DNA of 60,191 bases, taken from JAFKKF01 sp035651055 (GTDB taxonomy: Bacteria > Pseudomonadota > Alphaproteobacteria > Rhizobiales > Kaistiaceae). Each line of letters starts with the position of its first letter. Positions within the stretch are counted from its first letter, which is position 1. Positions 32,770 through 41,512 of the stretch are shown here, one piece after another. The DNA is taken from NCBI GenBank assembly GCA_035651055.1, contig DASRGK010000120.1, positions 1 through 60,191 of the forward strand, written 5' to 3'. The notes under the pieces are model-generated. The model did not search any database. It was not told where the DNA came from and worked only from the letters and a program-made list of their open reading frames with translations. Position numbers and translations under genes: made by a program.

Positions 32770-32958
32770 ATGGACAATGTGACCCTCAATGGCGGCAAGC
32801 CGTGGACCCTCACGGCCGTCAGCAAGCTCCGCGAGTTGTGGAATGAAGCGGTTCCGCCGGCGGTGATTGCTCACACCCTCGGGCGTCCGGAATCCGAGGT
32901 TCGCGCCAAGGCCGGGGAACTGAAGCTGCCGCAGCATGTCGATGCGGTAGCCGGCTGA
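32770..32958 (+). CDS. Small helix-turn-helix-like protein, GcrA N-terminus-like
   Basis: 62 residues: MDNVTLNGGKPWTLTAVSKL followed by RELWNEAVPPAVIAHTLGRP and ESEVRAKAGELKLPQHVDAVAG. The pattern W-T...L-x-x-L-W...A-x-x-I-A-x-x-L-G...V-x-x-K-x-x-x-L-x-L-P closely follows the DNA-binding N-terminus of the alphaproteobacterial cell-cycle regulator GcrA and related Myb/SANT-like helix-turn-helix domains. GGGAGAGAGATC precedes the ATG, a good ribosome binding site. It lacks the GcrA C-terminal part, so it is probably a stand-alone DNA-binding protein. Real gene likely; function inferred only from this pattern. Confidence 0.7.
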   Translation: MDNVTLNGGKPWTLTAVSKLRELWNEAVPPAVIAHTLGRPESEVRAKAGELKLPQHVDAVAG

Positions 32959-33094
32959 AGGTTCGCCGCCTGTCGCTTCGGCAGGCTCCGAGACGGTTGC
33001 TTTTCCCCGGGTCTCGCCCGAAACCCGCTACAATCGTGCCGTAGCGGTGCGATTCGGCCCCCTTTTCCCGGCGACCTCGAGGGAACTTCAAGAA

Positions 33095-33634
33095 ATGCCG
33101 TCCATGCGTCTTTTGTCGATCGGCCTTGCTTTCGCGCTTTGCGGATGCGGGTCGATCGGCGCGATCGGATTGCCGCCGCTGGGCAAGTCTTCCCAGCCGA
33201 CGCCGCCGGTGGAGACGGGCGGCCTGCCGCCGACGACCGGCGAGCCGCCGCCGACCGAAACCGTGGTCGCCGAACCGCTCCCCGGCAATGAGCAGGCGCA
33301 AGGCGGTCTCCCGGCGCCGGTGACGACCGCAACGGCGCCGGCACCCGGCGGCCTTGGCCGCACCGACCTCCTTGGCGGATGGACGATCAGCGCCAGCGGC
33401 GATTCCTGCCAGCTCTTCATGACGCTGACGAGTTGGACGGGCGGGTATCGCGCGTCCACGCGCGGCTGCAACAACGCCATGCTGAAGTCGATCTCGGCGT
33501 GGAATCTCGAGGGCAAGCAGGTCACGCTGGCCGGCGCCGGCGGTGTGCCGGTCGCCCGCCTGTCGCAGAGCGGCGCCGGCCGTTTCGACGGGACCGCCGA
33601 GGGCGGCGGCGGAGCCGTCACCTTCTACCGCTAG
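33095..33634 (+). CDS. Omp19-like lipoprotein, AprI/Inh protease-inhibitor fold
   Basis: 179 residues. A lipoprotein-type signal (MRLLSIGLAFALCGC) places the lipidated cysteine in LCGC. A long proline/threonine/glutamate-rich linker follows (PPVETGGLPPTTGEPPPTETVV). The C-terminal barrel LLGGWTISASGDSCQLFMTLTSWTGGYRASTRGCNNAMLKSISAWNLEGKQVTLAGAGGVPVARLSQSGAGRFDGTAEGG matches Brucella Omp19 and the AprI/Inh inhibitor family, including the two disulfide cysteines. It is expected at the outer membrane and may inhibit host or self proteases. Start at 33095 chosen for GAGGGAA nine bases upstream. Confidence 0.86.
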   Translation: MPSMRLLSIGLAFALCGCGSIGAIGLPPLGKSSQPTPPVETGGLPPTTGEPPPTETVVAEPLPGNEQAQGGLPAPVTTATAPAPGGLGRTDLLGGWTISASGDSCQLFMTLTSWTGGYRASTRGCNNAMLKSISAWNLEGKQVTLAGAGGVPVARLSQSGAGRFDGTAEGGGGAVTFYR

Positions 33635-33658
33635 CCGATCGACCGTCCGGGAACCGCG

Positions 33659-34801
33659 GTGGCTTCCTCCGGCGGCACCGGGACGATAGCCGCCCATTAT
33701 CGCGCGCTGGTCGCCGCCGGCGAACTGTCCGCCGACCCCGCCCAGTCGGCGCTTGCCGACCGTCTCGATCGTCTCAACGCCGCGCTCGCCGAGAGCCGGC
33801 TCGCCCGCAAGACCAGTTCGCTCGGGTGGCTGTTCGCCGCGCGCCACGTTCCGCGTCCGCGCGGCCTTTACCTCTACGGTGCAGTCGGCCGCGGCAAGAC
33901 CATGCTGATGGACGCGTTCTTCGCCGCCGCGCGCCCGCAGCGGAAGCGGCGCATCCATTTCAACGAGTTCATGGCCAACGTTCACGACCGCATCCATGCC
34001 TGGCGGCAGGCGGGACATGACGGCGATCCGATTGCGCCGGTCGCTCGCGCCATTGCCGGAGAAATCCGACTCCTCTGCCTCGATGAATTCGCGGTGGAGG
34101 ACATTGCGGATGCGATGATTCTCGCCCGGCTGTTTGGCGGGCTCTTCGCCGAGGGCGTGGTTCTCGTCGCGACCTCCAATACCGCGCCGGACGACCTCTA
34201 CCGCAACGGCCTCAACCGGCCGCTCTTCCTGCCGTTCATTGCGGTCCTGAAGGAAAACGTCGACGTGGTCGAGCTTTCGGCACGGACCGACTACCGGCTG
34301 GAGAAGCTCGGGAAGGCCGAGGTCTATGTGACACCGCTCGGACCCGCCGCCGATGCCGCGCTCGACCGGCTCTGGCTCGATCTTACCGGAACGGTGCGCG
34401 GCCAGCCGGCAACGCTCGCCGTGAAGGGCCGGACCGTTCCCGTCCCGCAGGCAGCACGAGGCGCGGCGCGGTTCAGTTTCGACGATCTCTGTGCCAGGCC
34501 GCTCGGGGCCGCGGACTACCTCGAACTGGCCGGAACCTATGCGACTGTCTTCGTCGACCACGTTCCGGCGCTCCGCGACGACGAGCGCGACAAGGCACGC
34601 CGGTTCATCAACCTCGTCGACACGCTCTACGATGGCGGCCGGCGGCTGGTCGTTTCCGCCGCTACCGAGCCGGAGGGCATCTATCGCGCCAAGAGCGGCG
34701 AGGAGGCGTTTGCGTTCCGCCGTACCGTCTCGCGTCTTGCCGAGATGCGCTCCGAGGAATGGCTCAAGCGCCCGCAGCCGGCGGTGCGCCGAGCGGATTA
34801 A
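33659..34801 (+). CDS. zapE: Cell division protein ZapE (AFG1-like ATPase)
   Basis: AAA-type ATPase of the AFG1/ZapE family that acts on the Z-ring in gammaproteobacteria and on respiratory-complex quality control in mitochondria. Walker A GAVGRGKTMLMDAFF near residue 80, Walker B LLCLDEFAVEDIADAMILARL, then TSNTAPDDLYRNGLNRPLFLPFI, and the ending TLYDGGRRLVVSAATEPEGIY. 380 residues. Starts at GTG. Placement just upstream of mdh-suc is common in alphaproteobacteria. Confidence 0.92.
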   Translation: MASSGGTGTIAAHYRALVAAGELSADPAQSALADRLDRLNAALAESRLARKTSSLGWLFAARHVPRPRGLYLYGAVGRGKTMLMDAFFAAARPQRKRRIHFNEFMANVHDRIHAWRQAGHDGDPIAPVARAIAGEIRLLCLDEFAVEDIADAMILARLFGGLFAEGVVLVATSNTAPDDLYRNGLNRPLFLPFIAVLKENVDVVELSARTDYRLEKLGKAEVYVTPLGPAADAALDRLWLDLTGTVRGQPATLAVKGRTVPVPQAARGAARFSFDDLCARPLGAADYLELAGTYATVFVDHVPALRDDERDKARRFINLVDTLYDGGRRLVVSAATEPEGIYRAKSGEEAFAFRRTVSRLAEMRSEEWLKRPQPAVRRAD

Positions 34802-34963
34802 TCCGCTTCAATTGACGCCACCGCGCAAAGTCGCCATCGGTCGCCGCCGGCTGCGGGGATCCAGCCATTTCCCGCGACCCTTGCACCGCAGCATCGATGG
34901 GGTTACTGACGAACCCCGTCCAAAGAAGGCCGGCAACGGCCCCTCCGCCAGGAAAAACCAGCC

Positions 34964-35929
34964 ATGGCCCGTCCCAAGATCGCTCTGATCGGCTCCGGTC
35001 AGATCGGCGGAACTCTCGCCCATCTCATCGGCCTCAAGGAACTCGGCGATGTCGTCATGTTCGACGTGATCGACGGCGTCCCGCAGGGCAAGGCCCTCGA
35101 CATCGCCGAGGCTTCGCCGGTGCATGGCTTTGACGCCGAGTATTCGGGCACGTCCGCCTATGCCGGCATCAAGGGCGCGGACGTCTGCATCGTCACCGCC
35201 GGCGTTCCGCGGAAGCCCGGCATGAGCCGCGACGACCTCCTCGACATCAACCTCAAGGTCATGGAGCAGGTGGGCGCCGGCATCAAGAAATACGCGCCGA
35301 AGTCCTTCGTCATCTGCATCACCAATCCGCTCGATGCGATGGTCTGGGCTTTGCAGAAGTTCTCCGGCCTGCCGAAGGAGATGGTGATCGGCATGGCCGG
35401 CGTGCTCGACTCCGCCCGCTTCCGCTATTTCCTGGCGCAGGAATTCAAGGTCTCGGTCGAGGACGTCACCGCTTTCGTCCTCGGCGGTCACGGCGACACG
35501 ATGGTGCCGCTCGTCCGGTACTCCTCGGTCGCCGGCATTCCGATTCCCGACCTCGTTGCGATGGGCTGGGCCACCAAGCAGCGCATCGAGGAGATCGTCC
35601 AGCGCACGCGCGACGGCGGCGCCGAGATCGTCGGGCTCCTGAAAACGGGCTCCGCCTTCTACGCGCCCGCCGCTTCCGCGATCGCAATGGCCGAGAGCTA
35701 CCTCAAGGACAAGAAGCGCGTGCTCCCCGCTGCCGCATCGCTCGCCGGCCAATATGGCGTCAGCGACCGCTATATCGGGGTGCCGGTAGTGATCGGCGCC
35801 AAGGGCATCGAGCGGATCGTCGAGATCGAACTCAGCAGGTCCGAGAAGCAGATGTTCGCGAAGTCCGTCGCGGCCGTCGACGGCCTGATCGAGGCCTGCC
35901 TGAAACTGGTTCCGACGCTCGCCCGCTGA
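34964..35929 (+). CDS. mdh: Malate dehydrogenase
   Basis: NAD-dependent malate/oxaloacetate interconversion in the TCA cycle. LDH-like fold: GSGQIGGTLAHLIGLKELGDVVMFD for NAD, GVPRKPGMSRDDLLDINLKVM, the substrate arginines, and the catalytic histidine in VLGGHGDTMVPLVRYSSVAG. 321 residues, full length. First gene of mdh-sucC-sucD-sucA-sucB-lpd; 161 bases upstream are gene-free. Confidence 0.97.
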   Translation: MARPKIALIGSGQIGGTLAHLIGLKELGDVVMFDVIDGVPQGKALDIAEASPVHGFDAEYSGTSAYAGIKGADVCIVTAGVPRKPGMSRDDLLDINLKVMEQVGAGIKKYAPKSFVICITNPLDAMVWALQKFSGLPKEMVIGMAGVLDSARFRYFLAQEFKVSVEDVTAFVLGGHGDTMVPLVRYSSVAGIPIPDLVAMGWATKQRIEEIVQRTRDGGAEIVGLLKTGSAFYAPAASAIAMAESYLKDKKRVLPAAASLAGQYGVSDRYIGVPVVIGAKGIERIVEIELSRSEKQMFAKSVAAVDGLIEACLKLVPTLAR

Positions 35930-35937
35930 ACCGACCG

Positions 35938-37137
35938 ATGAACATCCACGAATATCAGGCGAAGGCGGTCCTGAAGGAATTCGGAGCCCCGATCGCCCGG
36001 GGTTTCGCCGCCTTCACCGCGGAAGAGGCGGAAAAGGCGGCGCGCGATCTCGGCACGCCGGTCGTGGTCGTCAAGGCGCAGATTCACGCCGGCGGCCGCG
36101 GCAAGGGCCGCTTCGCCGAAAGGGAAGCCGGCGACAAGGGCGGCGTCCGGCTCGCCCGCAGCGTTTCGGAAGCGGCGACGGCCGCCCGTGAAATGCTTGG
36201 CCGCACCCTCGTCACCAGGCAGACCGGCCCGGCCGGGCGCAAGGTTGCCCGCCTCTATGTCGAGGAGGGCTCCGAGATCGCGCGCGAGCTTTATCTCTCC
36301 TGCCTCGTCGACCGTTCGGTCGGCCGGATCGCGTTCATCGCCTCCGCTGCCGGTGGAATGGACATCGAGGAAGTCGCGTCGAAGACGCCGGATAAGATCC
36401 TCACCGTCCATGTCGACCCGGCATCCGGCTACATGCCGTATGTCGGGCGAGACATTGCCTTCGCGCTAGGTCTTTCCGGCCCGCTCGTCGAGGAATGCGT
36501 CAACCTCGTCGGTGCGCTCTACCGCGCGGTGCTCGCCAAGGACATGAGCCTGCTTGAGATCAATCCGCTGGTCGTCACCAAGGCAGGGCATCTCCTCTGT
36601 CTCGATGCCAAGATCAATTTCGACGACAACGCGCTTTTCCGCCACCCCGAGATCGCGGCTCTGCGCGACCCCGGCGAGGACGATCCGAAGGAAGTCGAGG
36701 CGCAGAAGGCCGACCTGTCCTATATCGCGCTCGACGGTGCCATCGGGTGCATGGTCAACGGCGCCGGTCTTGCCATGGCGACTATGGACATCATCAAGCT
36801 CTACGGCGCCGAGCCGGCAAACTTCCTCGACGTCGGCGGCGGGGCGTCGAAGGAGAAGGTCGCCGCGGGATTCAAGATCATCACCGCCGACCCGCGCGTG
36901 AAGGGCATCCCCGTCAACATCTTCGGCGGCATCATGCGCTGCGATGTCGTCGCCGAGGGCATCATCGCCGCGGTCAAGGAGGTCGGCCTCAAGGTCCCGC
37001 TGGTCGTCCGCCTCGAGGGCACCAACGTCGCCGAGGGCAAGGCGATCATCGCCAGGTCCGGGCTCAACGTGATCTCCGCCGACGACCTCGACGACGCCGC
37101 CAGGAAGATCGTGGCCGCAGTCAGGGGCCGTTCGTGA
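35938..37137 (+). CDS. sucC: Succinyl-CoA synthetase beta subunit
   Basis: ADP/GDP-forming ligase subunit with an ATP-grasp domain: MNIHEYQAKAVLKEFGAPIARGFAAFTAEEAEKAA, KAQIHAGGRGKGRFAE, EINPLVVTKAGHLLCLDAKINFDDNALFRHPE and the C-terminal GGIMRCDVVAEGIIAAVKE loop that contacts the alpha subunit. 399 residues. It begins eight bases after mdh and precedes sucD by 29 bases. Confidence 0.97.
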   Translation: MNIHEYQAKAVLKEFGAPIARGFAAFTAEEAEKAARDLGTPVVVVKAQIHAGGRGKGRFAEREAGDKGGVRLARSVSEAATAAREMLGRTLVTRQTGPAGRKVARLYVEEGSEIARELYLSCLVDRSVGRIAFIASAAGGMDIEEVASKTPDKILTVHVDPASGYMPYVGRDIAFALGLSGPLVEECVNLVGALYRAVLAKDMSLLEINPLVVTKAGHLLCLDAKINFDDNALFRHPEIAALRDPGEDDPKEVEAQKADLSYIALDGAIGCMVNGAGLAMATMDIIKLYGAEPANFLDVGGGASKEKVAAGFKIITADPRVKGIPVNIFGGIMRCDVVAEGIIAAVKEVGLKVPLVVRLEGTNVAEGKAIIARSGLNVISADDLDDAARKIVAAVRGRS

Positions 37138-37166
37138 GACCCGCGCTTCCTGCGAGACCCTGACTC

Positions 37167-38051
37167 ATGTCCATCCTCGTCGACAAGAATACGCGTGTCA
37201 TCTGCCAGGGCTTCACCGGCAAGAACGGCACTTTCCATTCCGAGCAGGCGATCGCCTACGGCACGAAGATGGTCGGCGGCGTCTCGCCGGGGAAGGGCGG
37301 CCAGACCCATCTCGGCCTCCCCGTCTTCAACACCGTGATCGAGGCGCGCGACGCAACCGGGGCGACGGCGAGCGTCATCTACGTGCCCCCGGCCGGTGCC
37401 GCCGACGCGATCCTCGAAGCCATCGCTGCCGAAATTCCGCTCATCATCTGCATCACCGAGGGCATTCCGGTCCTCGACATGGTCAAGGTGAAGCGGGCGC
37501 TCTCCGGCTCGGCCTCGCGCCTGATCGGGCCGAACTGCCCGGGCATCATCACCGCCGGGGAATGCAAGATCGGCATCATGCCGGGGAGCATCTTCAAGCG
37601 CGGCTCGGTCGGCATCGTCTCGCGCTCCGGCACGCTCACCTACGAAGCCGTGTTTCAGACGACCAATGCAGGGCTTGGCCAGACCACCGCCGTCGGCATC
37701 GGTGGCGATCCGGTGAAGGGCCTCGACTTCATCGAGGTCATCGAGATGTTCCTAGGCGACAGGGAAACGCAGTCGATCGTCATGATCGGGGAGATCGGGG
37801 GCGCTTCGGAGGAGGCGGCGGCGCAGTTTCTCAAGGACGAGGCCGCGCGCGGCCGCAGGAAACCTGTGGTCGGCTTCATTGCCGGGCGGACCGCCCCGCC
37901 CGGCCGCCGCATGGGTCACGCCGGCGCCATCGTCTCCGGCGGCCATGGCGGGGCCGAGGACAAGATCGCCGCCATGCAGTCGGCTGGCATCCGCATCTCG
38001 GAATCCCCGGCCCGCCTCGGTCAGACGCTGGTCGAGGCCCTCAAGGCCTGA
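37167..38051 (+). CDS. sucD: Succinyl-CoA synthetase alpha subunit
   Basis: CoA-binding, phosphohistidine-bearing subunit: MSILVDKNTRVICQGFTGKNGTFHSEQAIAYGTKMVGG, the CoA fold, and the catalytic histidine in RRMGHAGAIVSGGHGGAEDKIAAM. 294 residues, full length. The last bases of its 3' flank carry an EcfG-type promoter for the next small gene. Confidence 0.97.
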   Translation: MSILVDKNTRVICQGFTGKNGTFHSEQAIAYGTKMVGGVSPGKGGQTHLGLPVFNTVIEARDATGATASVIYVPPAGAADAILEAIAAEIPLIICITEGIPVLDMVKVKRALSGSASRLIGPNCPGIITAGECKIGIMPGSIFKRGSVGIVSRSGTLTYEAVFQTTNAGLGQTTAVGIGGDPVKGLDFIEVIEMFLGDRETQSIVMIGEIGGASEEAAAQFLKDEAARGRRKPVVGFIAGRTAPPGRRMGHAGAIVSGGHGGAEDKIAAMQSAGIRISESPARLGQTLVEALKA

Positions 38052-38058
38052 AGGAGCG

Positions 38059-38083
38059 GGAACCGGCCGGAATCGGGCGCGTT
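38059..38083 (+). promoter_or_regulatory. EcfG-type general stress promoter
   Basis: GGAAC (38059-38063), exactly 16 bases, then CGTT (38080-38083), the GGAAC-N16-CGTT consensus of the alphaproteobacterial general stress sigma factor EcfG. It lies 27 bases before an AGGAGGG ribosome binding site and the small basic protein gene at 38114, and eight bases after the sucD stop. The match is exact; activity is inferred. Confidence 0.65.
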
Positions 38084-38113
38084 TCCCTCGTCGCCGAGCA
38101 ACAGGAGGGAATG

Positions 38114-38299
38114 ATGCCGCGCGAGCTGATCGAGCCTCACAAGGGCGACAAGCGCTATGTCCGCCGTGGCGAAAAGGGCCGGTTCAAGGAAGTTGACGAC
38201 GTTGGCCGGTCGCTCGCTGCCGACCGCCGCACCAAGGCCAAAACGGCCGTCAAGAAGGGCGAGGGCGACCGCGGCGACCAGAAGCGCGCCGGGCGCTGA
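38114..38299 (+). CDS. Small conserved basic protein, likely stress-induced
   Basis: 61 residues, highly charged: MPRELIEPHKGDKRYVRRGE, then KGRFKEVDDVGRSLAADRRT and KAKTAVKKGEGDRGDQKRAGR. No hydrophobic core, so probably intrinsically disordered or nucleic-acid associated. I recall similar short proteins as conserved hypotheticals in rhizobia, but cannot name a function. AGGAGGG at 38103-38109 is a strong ribosome binding site; ATG 38114 has better spacing than the adjacent ATG 38111. The EcfG-type promoter directly upstream suggests induction in general stress. Confidence 0.75.
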   Translation: MPRELIEPHKGDKRYVRRGEKGRFKEVDDVGRSLAADRRTKAKTAVKKGEGDRGDQKRAGR

Positions 38300-38436
38300 A
38301 GCACCCGATAAACCCGGCGCTCGCCCTTCTTCGCGAATACGAAACGATTCCGGGTCACATTTCGATCACGGCGCATTGCTATCGCTGCCGCTGGCACAGG
38401 TCTTGAACCTCAGGCGCCTGGAGCCGAACTAATGCG

Positions 38437-38465
38437 TTGATTTCAATGCGGTCGAACGCTAGAGC
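38437..38465 (+). promoter_or_regulatory. Candidate promoter of sucA-sucB
   Basis: TTGATT and TAGAGC separated by 17 bases, 57 bases before the sucA ATG in the 222-base gap that follows the small basic protein gene. Moderate -35, weak -10. It would let sucAB be transcribed apart from mdh-sucCD. The gap also holds an inverted repeat, GCGCCGGG (38286-38293) with CCCGGCGC (38313-38320), which may be a weak terminator. Confidence 0.3.
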
Positions 38466-38521
38466 GTGCCCACTCACGGGCGCTTCGCGAAGCGCGAGAC
38501 CTCCGCTCGCGGACAGATGAG

Positions 38522-41497
38522 ATGGCACGCCAGGACGCAAACGAGGCTTTTGCGGCGACGTCGTTCCTCTACGGCGCCAACGCCTCGTACATCGAGGACA
38601 TGCAGGAGCGCTACCGCAAGGACCCGAACACGGTCAATGCCGAGTGGCGCGCCTTCTTCGAGGAGTTGAGGGAGGCGCCCGAGCAGGGCGGACCGGAACG
38701 CGCCTCCTGGCAGCGTCCGGACTGGCCGCTTGTCGCCAATGGCGAATTGGTCGCCGCAATGGACGGCAACTGGGCCGGCATCGCCACCGAGACCGCGAGG
38801 AAGATCAAGGCGGGCGTCGCGGCCCGCGGCGCCGAGATTTCCGACGGCGCCGTTCAGCAGGCGACGCGCGATTCCGTCCATGCGCTGATGATGATCCGCG
38901 CCTACCGGATGCGCGGACATTTCCATGCCAACCTCGATCCGCTCGGATTGACGCCGCACGCCGACGAGCACGAGTTGGACCCGGCCACCTACGGCTTCGG
39001 CGAGGCCGATCTCGACCGTCGCATCTTCATCGACAACGTGCTCGGCATGGAGTTCGCGACCGTCCGGGAGATGCTCGAGATTCTCCGCCGCACCTACTGC
39101 TCGACGCTCGGCGTCGAGTTCATGCATATCTCGTCGGCCGCCGAGAAATCGTGGATCCAGGAGCGGATCGAGGGCCCGGACAAGGGCATCGCCTTCACCG
39201 AAAACGGCAAGAAGGCGATCCTCAACAAGCTGGTCGAGGCGGAGGGCTTCGAGAAGTTCTGCGACCTCCGTTTTACCGGCACGAAGCGCTTCGGCCTCGA
39301 CGGCGGCGAGTCGCTGATCCCCGCGCTGGAGCAGATCATCAAGCGCGGCGGCGCGCTGGGCGTCGAGGAAATTGTCCTCGGCATGGCCCATCGCGGCCGC
39401 CTCAACGTGCTCGCCCAGGTGATGGGCAAGCCGCACCGCGTCATCTTCCACGAGTTCAAGGGCGGCTCGGCTTCGCCGGACGAAGTCGAGGGCTCGGGCG
39501 ACGTCAAGTACCATCTCGGCGCCTCGTCGGACCGCGAGTTCGACGGCAACCGGGTCCACCTGTCGCTCACCGCCAACCCGTCGCATCTGGAGATTGTCGA
39601 TCCCGTCGTCCTCGGCAAGGCCCGGGCCAAGCAGGACCAGCGTGCCGACGAGCGCGTCGGGGACATCGTTCCGCTCAGCCAGCGGGCAAAGGTGCTACCC
39701 CTCCTCCTCCACGGCGATGCCGCCTTCGCCGGGCAGGGCGTGGTGGCGGAATGCTTCGGCCTGTCGCAGCTCCGCGGCCACCGTACGGCCGGCTCGATCC
39801 ACGTCATCATCAACAACCAGATCGGCTTCACCACCAACCCGCGCTACGCGCGCTCCTCGCCCTATCCCTCCGACATCGCCAAGATGGTCGAGGCGCCGAT
39901 CTTCCATTGCAACGGCGACGACCCGGAAGCGGTCGTCTATGCCGCCAAGATCGCGACCGAGTTCCGGCAGAAGTTTCACAAGCCGGTGGTCATCGACCTC
40001 TTCTGCTACCGCCGCTACGGCCACAATGAGGGCGACGAGCCTGGCTTCACCCAGCCCCTGATGTACGAGGCTATCCGCAAGCACCCCTCGACCCTCGACA
40101 TCTACGCGAGGAAACTGACCGAGGAGGGCCTCCTCGGCGCCGCCGAAGTCGATGCGATGAAGGCGGAGTGGCGGAAGAAGCTCGACGCCGAATTCGAGGC
40201 GGCGCAGGGCTACCGTTCGAACAAGGCCGATTGGCTGGACGGCGCCTGGTCGGGGATGAAGGCGGCCGAGACCGGCGATGCGCCGCGTCGCGGCAATACC
40301 GGCGTGCCGCTCGACGAACTGAGGCTGGTCGGGACGAAGCTCACCGCAGTTCCCGCGGACCTCAAGGTCCACAAGACCGTCCAGCGCTTCCTCGACGCCC
40401 GGAAGAAGGCGGTCGAAACCGGCGCCGGCATCGACTGGGCGACCGGCGAGGCGCTGGCCTTCGGGTCGCTGCTCGCCGAAGGCACCGCGGTTCGCCTGTC
40501 CGGCCAGGATTCCGAACGCGGTACGTTCTCGCAGCGCCATGCCGTCCTCTTCGACCAGGAGAGCGAGAAGCGCTTCATCCCGCTCAACAATCTCGGGCCG
40601 GGGCAGGGCCGCTTCGAGGTCATCAACTCGATGCTGTCCGAGGAGGCGGTGCTCGGCTTCGAATACGGCTACTCGCTGGCGGAGCCGAACGCGCTGACGC
40701 TTTGGGAAGCGCAGTTCGGCGACTTCGCCAACGGCGCCCAGGTCGTCTTCGACCAGTTCATCTCGTCGTCCGAGAAGAAGTGGCTGCGCATGTCCGGCCT
40801 CGTCTGCCTGCTGCCGCACGGTTACGAAGGCCAGGGACCGGACCATTCGTCCGCCCGTCTCGAGCGCTTCCTGCAGCTCTGCGCGGAAGACAATATGCAG
40901 GTGGTCAACGTCACCACACCGGCCAACTATTTCCATGTGCTCCGCCGGCAAGTGAAGCGCGACTTCCGCAAGCCTCTGATCGTGATGACGCCGAAGTCGC
41001 TCCTCCGGCACAAGCGCGCCGTCTCGCGGCTCGAGGAAATGGGACCGGACTCGACGTTCCACCGGCTGCTCTGGGACGACGCCGAGTACCTCGCCGGCGA
41101 GAAGGTGAAACTGGCGCCGGACGAACGAATCCGGCGCGTCATCCTCTGCTCCGGCAAGGTCTATTACGACCTCTACGAGGAGCGCGAGAAGCGCGGCATC
41201 GACGACGTCTACCTGCTTCGGGTCGAGCAGCTCTATCCGTTCCCGGCCAAGGCGCTCATCACCGAACTCGCGCGCTTCCGCCAGGCCGACATGGTCTGGT
41301 GCCAGGAGGAGCCGAAGAACATGGGCGCCTGGACGTTCATCGATCCTTATCTCGAATGGGTGCTGGAGCAGATCGGCGCCGACCGCAAGCGTGCCCGTTA
41401 CGTCGGCCGCGCGGCCTCGGCGGCGACCGCGACCGGCCTCATGTCGAAGCACCTCGCGCAGTTCAACGCCTTCGTCGAAGAAGCCTTCGCCGACTAG
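38522..41497 (+). CDS. sucA: 2-oxoglutarate dehydrogenase E1 component
   Basis: ThDP-dependent decarboxylase of the 2-oxoglutarate dehydrogenase complex, 991 residues. N-terminal E2-binding segment (FLYGANASYIEDMQERYRKDPNTVNAEWRAFFEEL); active-site blocks HRGRLNVLAQVMGKPHRVIFHEFKG and GDAAFAGQGVVAE, with the ThDP region TNPRYARSSPYPSDIAKMVEAPIFHCNGDDPEAV; and C-terminal SGKVYYDLYEEREK and QEEPKNMGAWTFIDP. Followed by sucB after 15 bases. Confidence 0.98.
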   Translation: MARQDANEAFAATSFLYGANASYIEDMQERYRKDPNTVNAEWRAFFEELREAPEQGGPERASWQRPDWPLVANGELVAAMDGNWAGIATETARKIKAGVAARGAEISDGAVQQATRDSVHALMMIRAYRMRGHFHANLDPLGLTPHADEHELDPATYGFGEADLDRRIFIDNVLGMEFATVREMLEILRRTYCSTLGVEFMHISSAAEKSWIQERIEGPDKGIAFTENGKKAILNKLVEAEGFEKFCDLRFTGTKRFGLDGGESLIPALEQIIKRGGALGVEEIVLGMAHRGRLNVLAQVMGKPHRVIFHEFKGGSASPDEVEGSGDVKYHLGASSDREFDGNRVHLSLTANPSHLEIVDPVVLGKARAKQDQRADERVGDIVPLSQRAKVLPLLLHGDAAFAGQGVVAECFGLSQLRGHRTAGSIHVIINNQIGFTTNPRYARSSPYPSDIAKMVEAPIFHCNGDDPEAVVYAAKIATEFRQKFHKPVVIDLFCYRRYGHNEGDEPGFTQPLMYEAIRKHPSTLDIYARKLTEEGLLGAAEVDAMKAEWRKKLDAEFEAAQGYRSNKADWLDGAWSGMKAAETGDAPRRGNTGVPLDELRLVGTKLTAVPADLKVHKTVQRFLDARKKAVETGAGIDWATGEALAFGSLLAEGTAVRLSGQDSERGTFSQRHAVLFDQESEKRFIPLNNLGPGQGRFEVINSMLSEEAVLGFEYGYSLAEPNALTLWEAQFGDFANGAQVVFDQFISSSEKKWLRMSGLVCLLPHGYEGQGPDHSSARLERFLQLCAEDNMQVVNVTTPANYFHVLRRQVKRDFRKPLIVMTPKSLLRHKRAVSRLEEMGPDSTFHRLLWDDAEYLAGEKVKLAPDERIRRVILCSGKVYYDLYEEREKRGIDDVYLLRVEQLYPFPAKALITELARFRQADMVWCQEEPKNMGAWTFIDPYLEWVLEQIGADRKRARYVGRAASAATATGLMSKHLAQFNAFVEEAFAD

Positions 41498-41512
41498 AAC
41501 AGGAACCACCCG

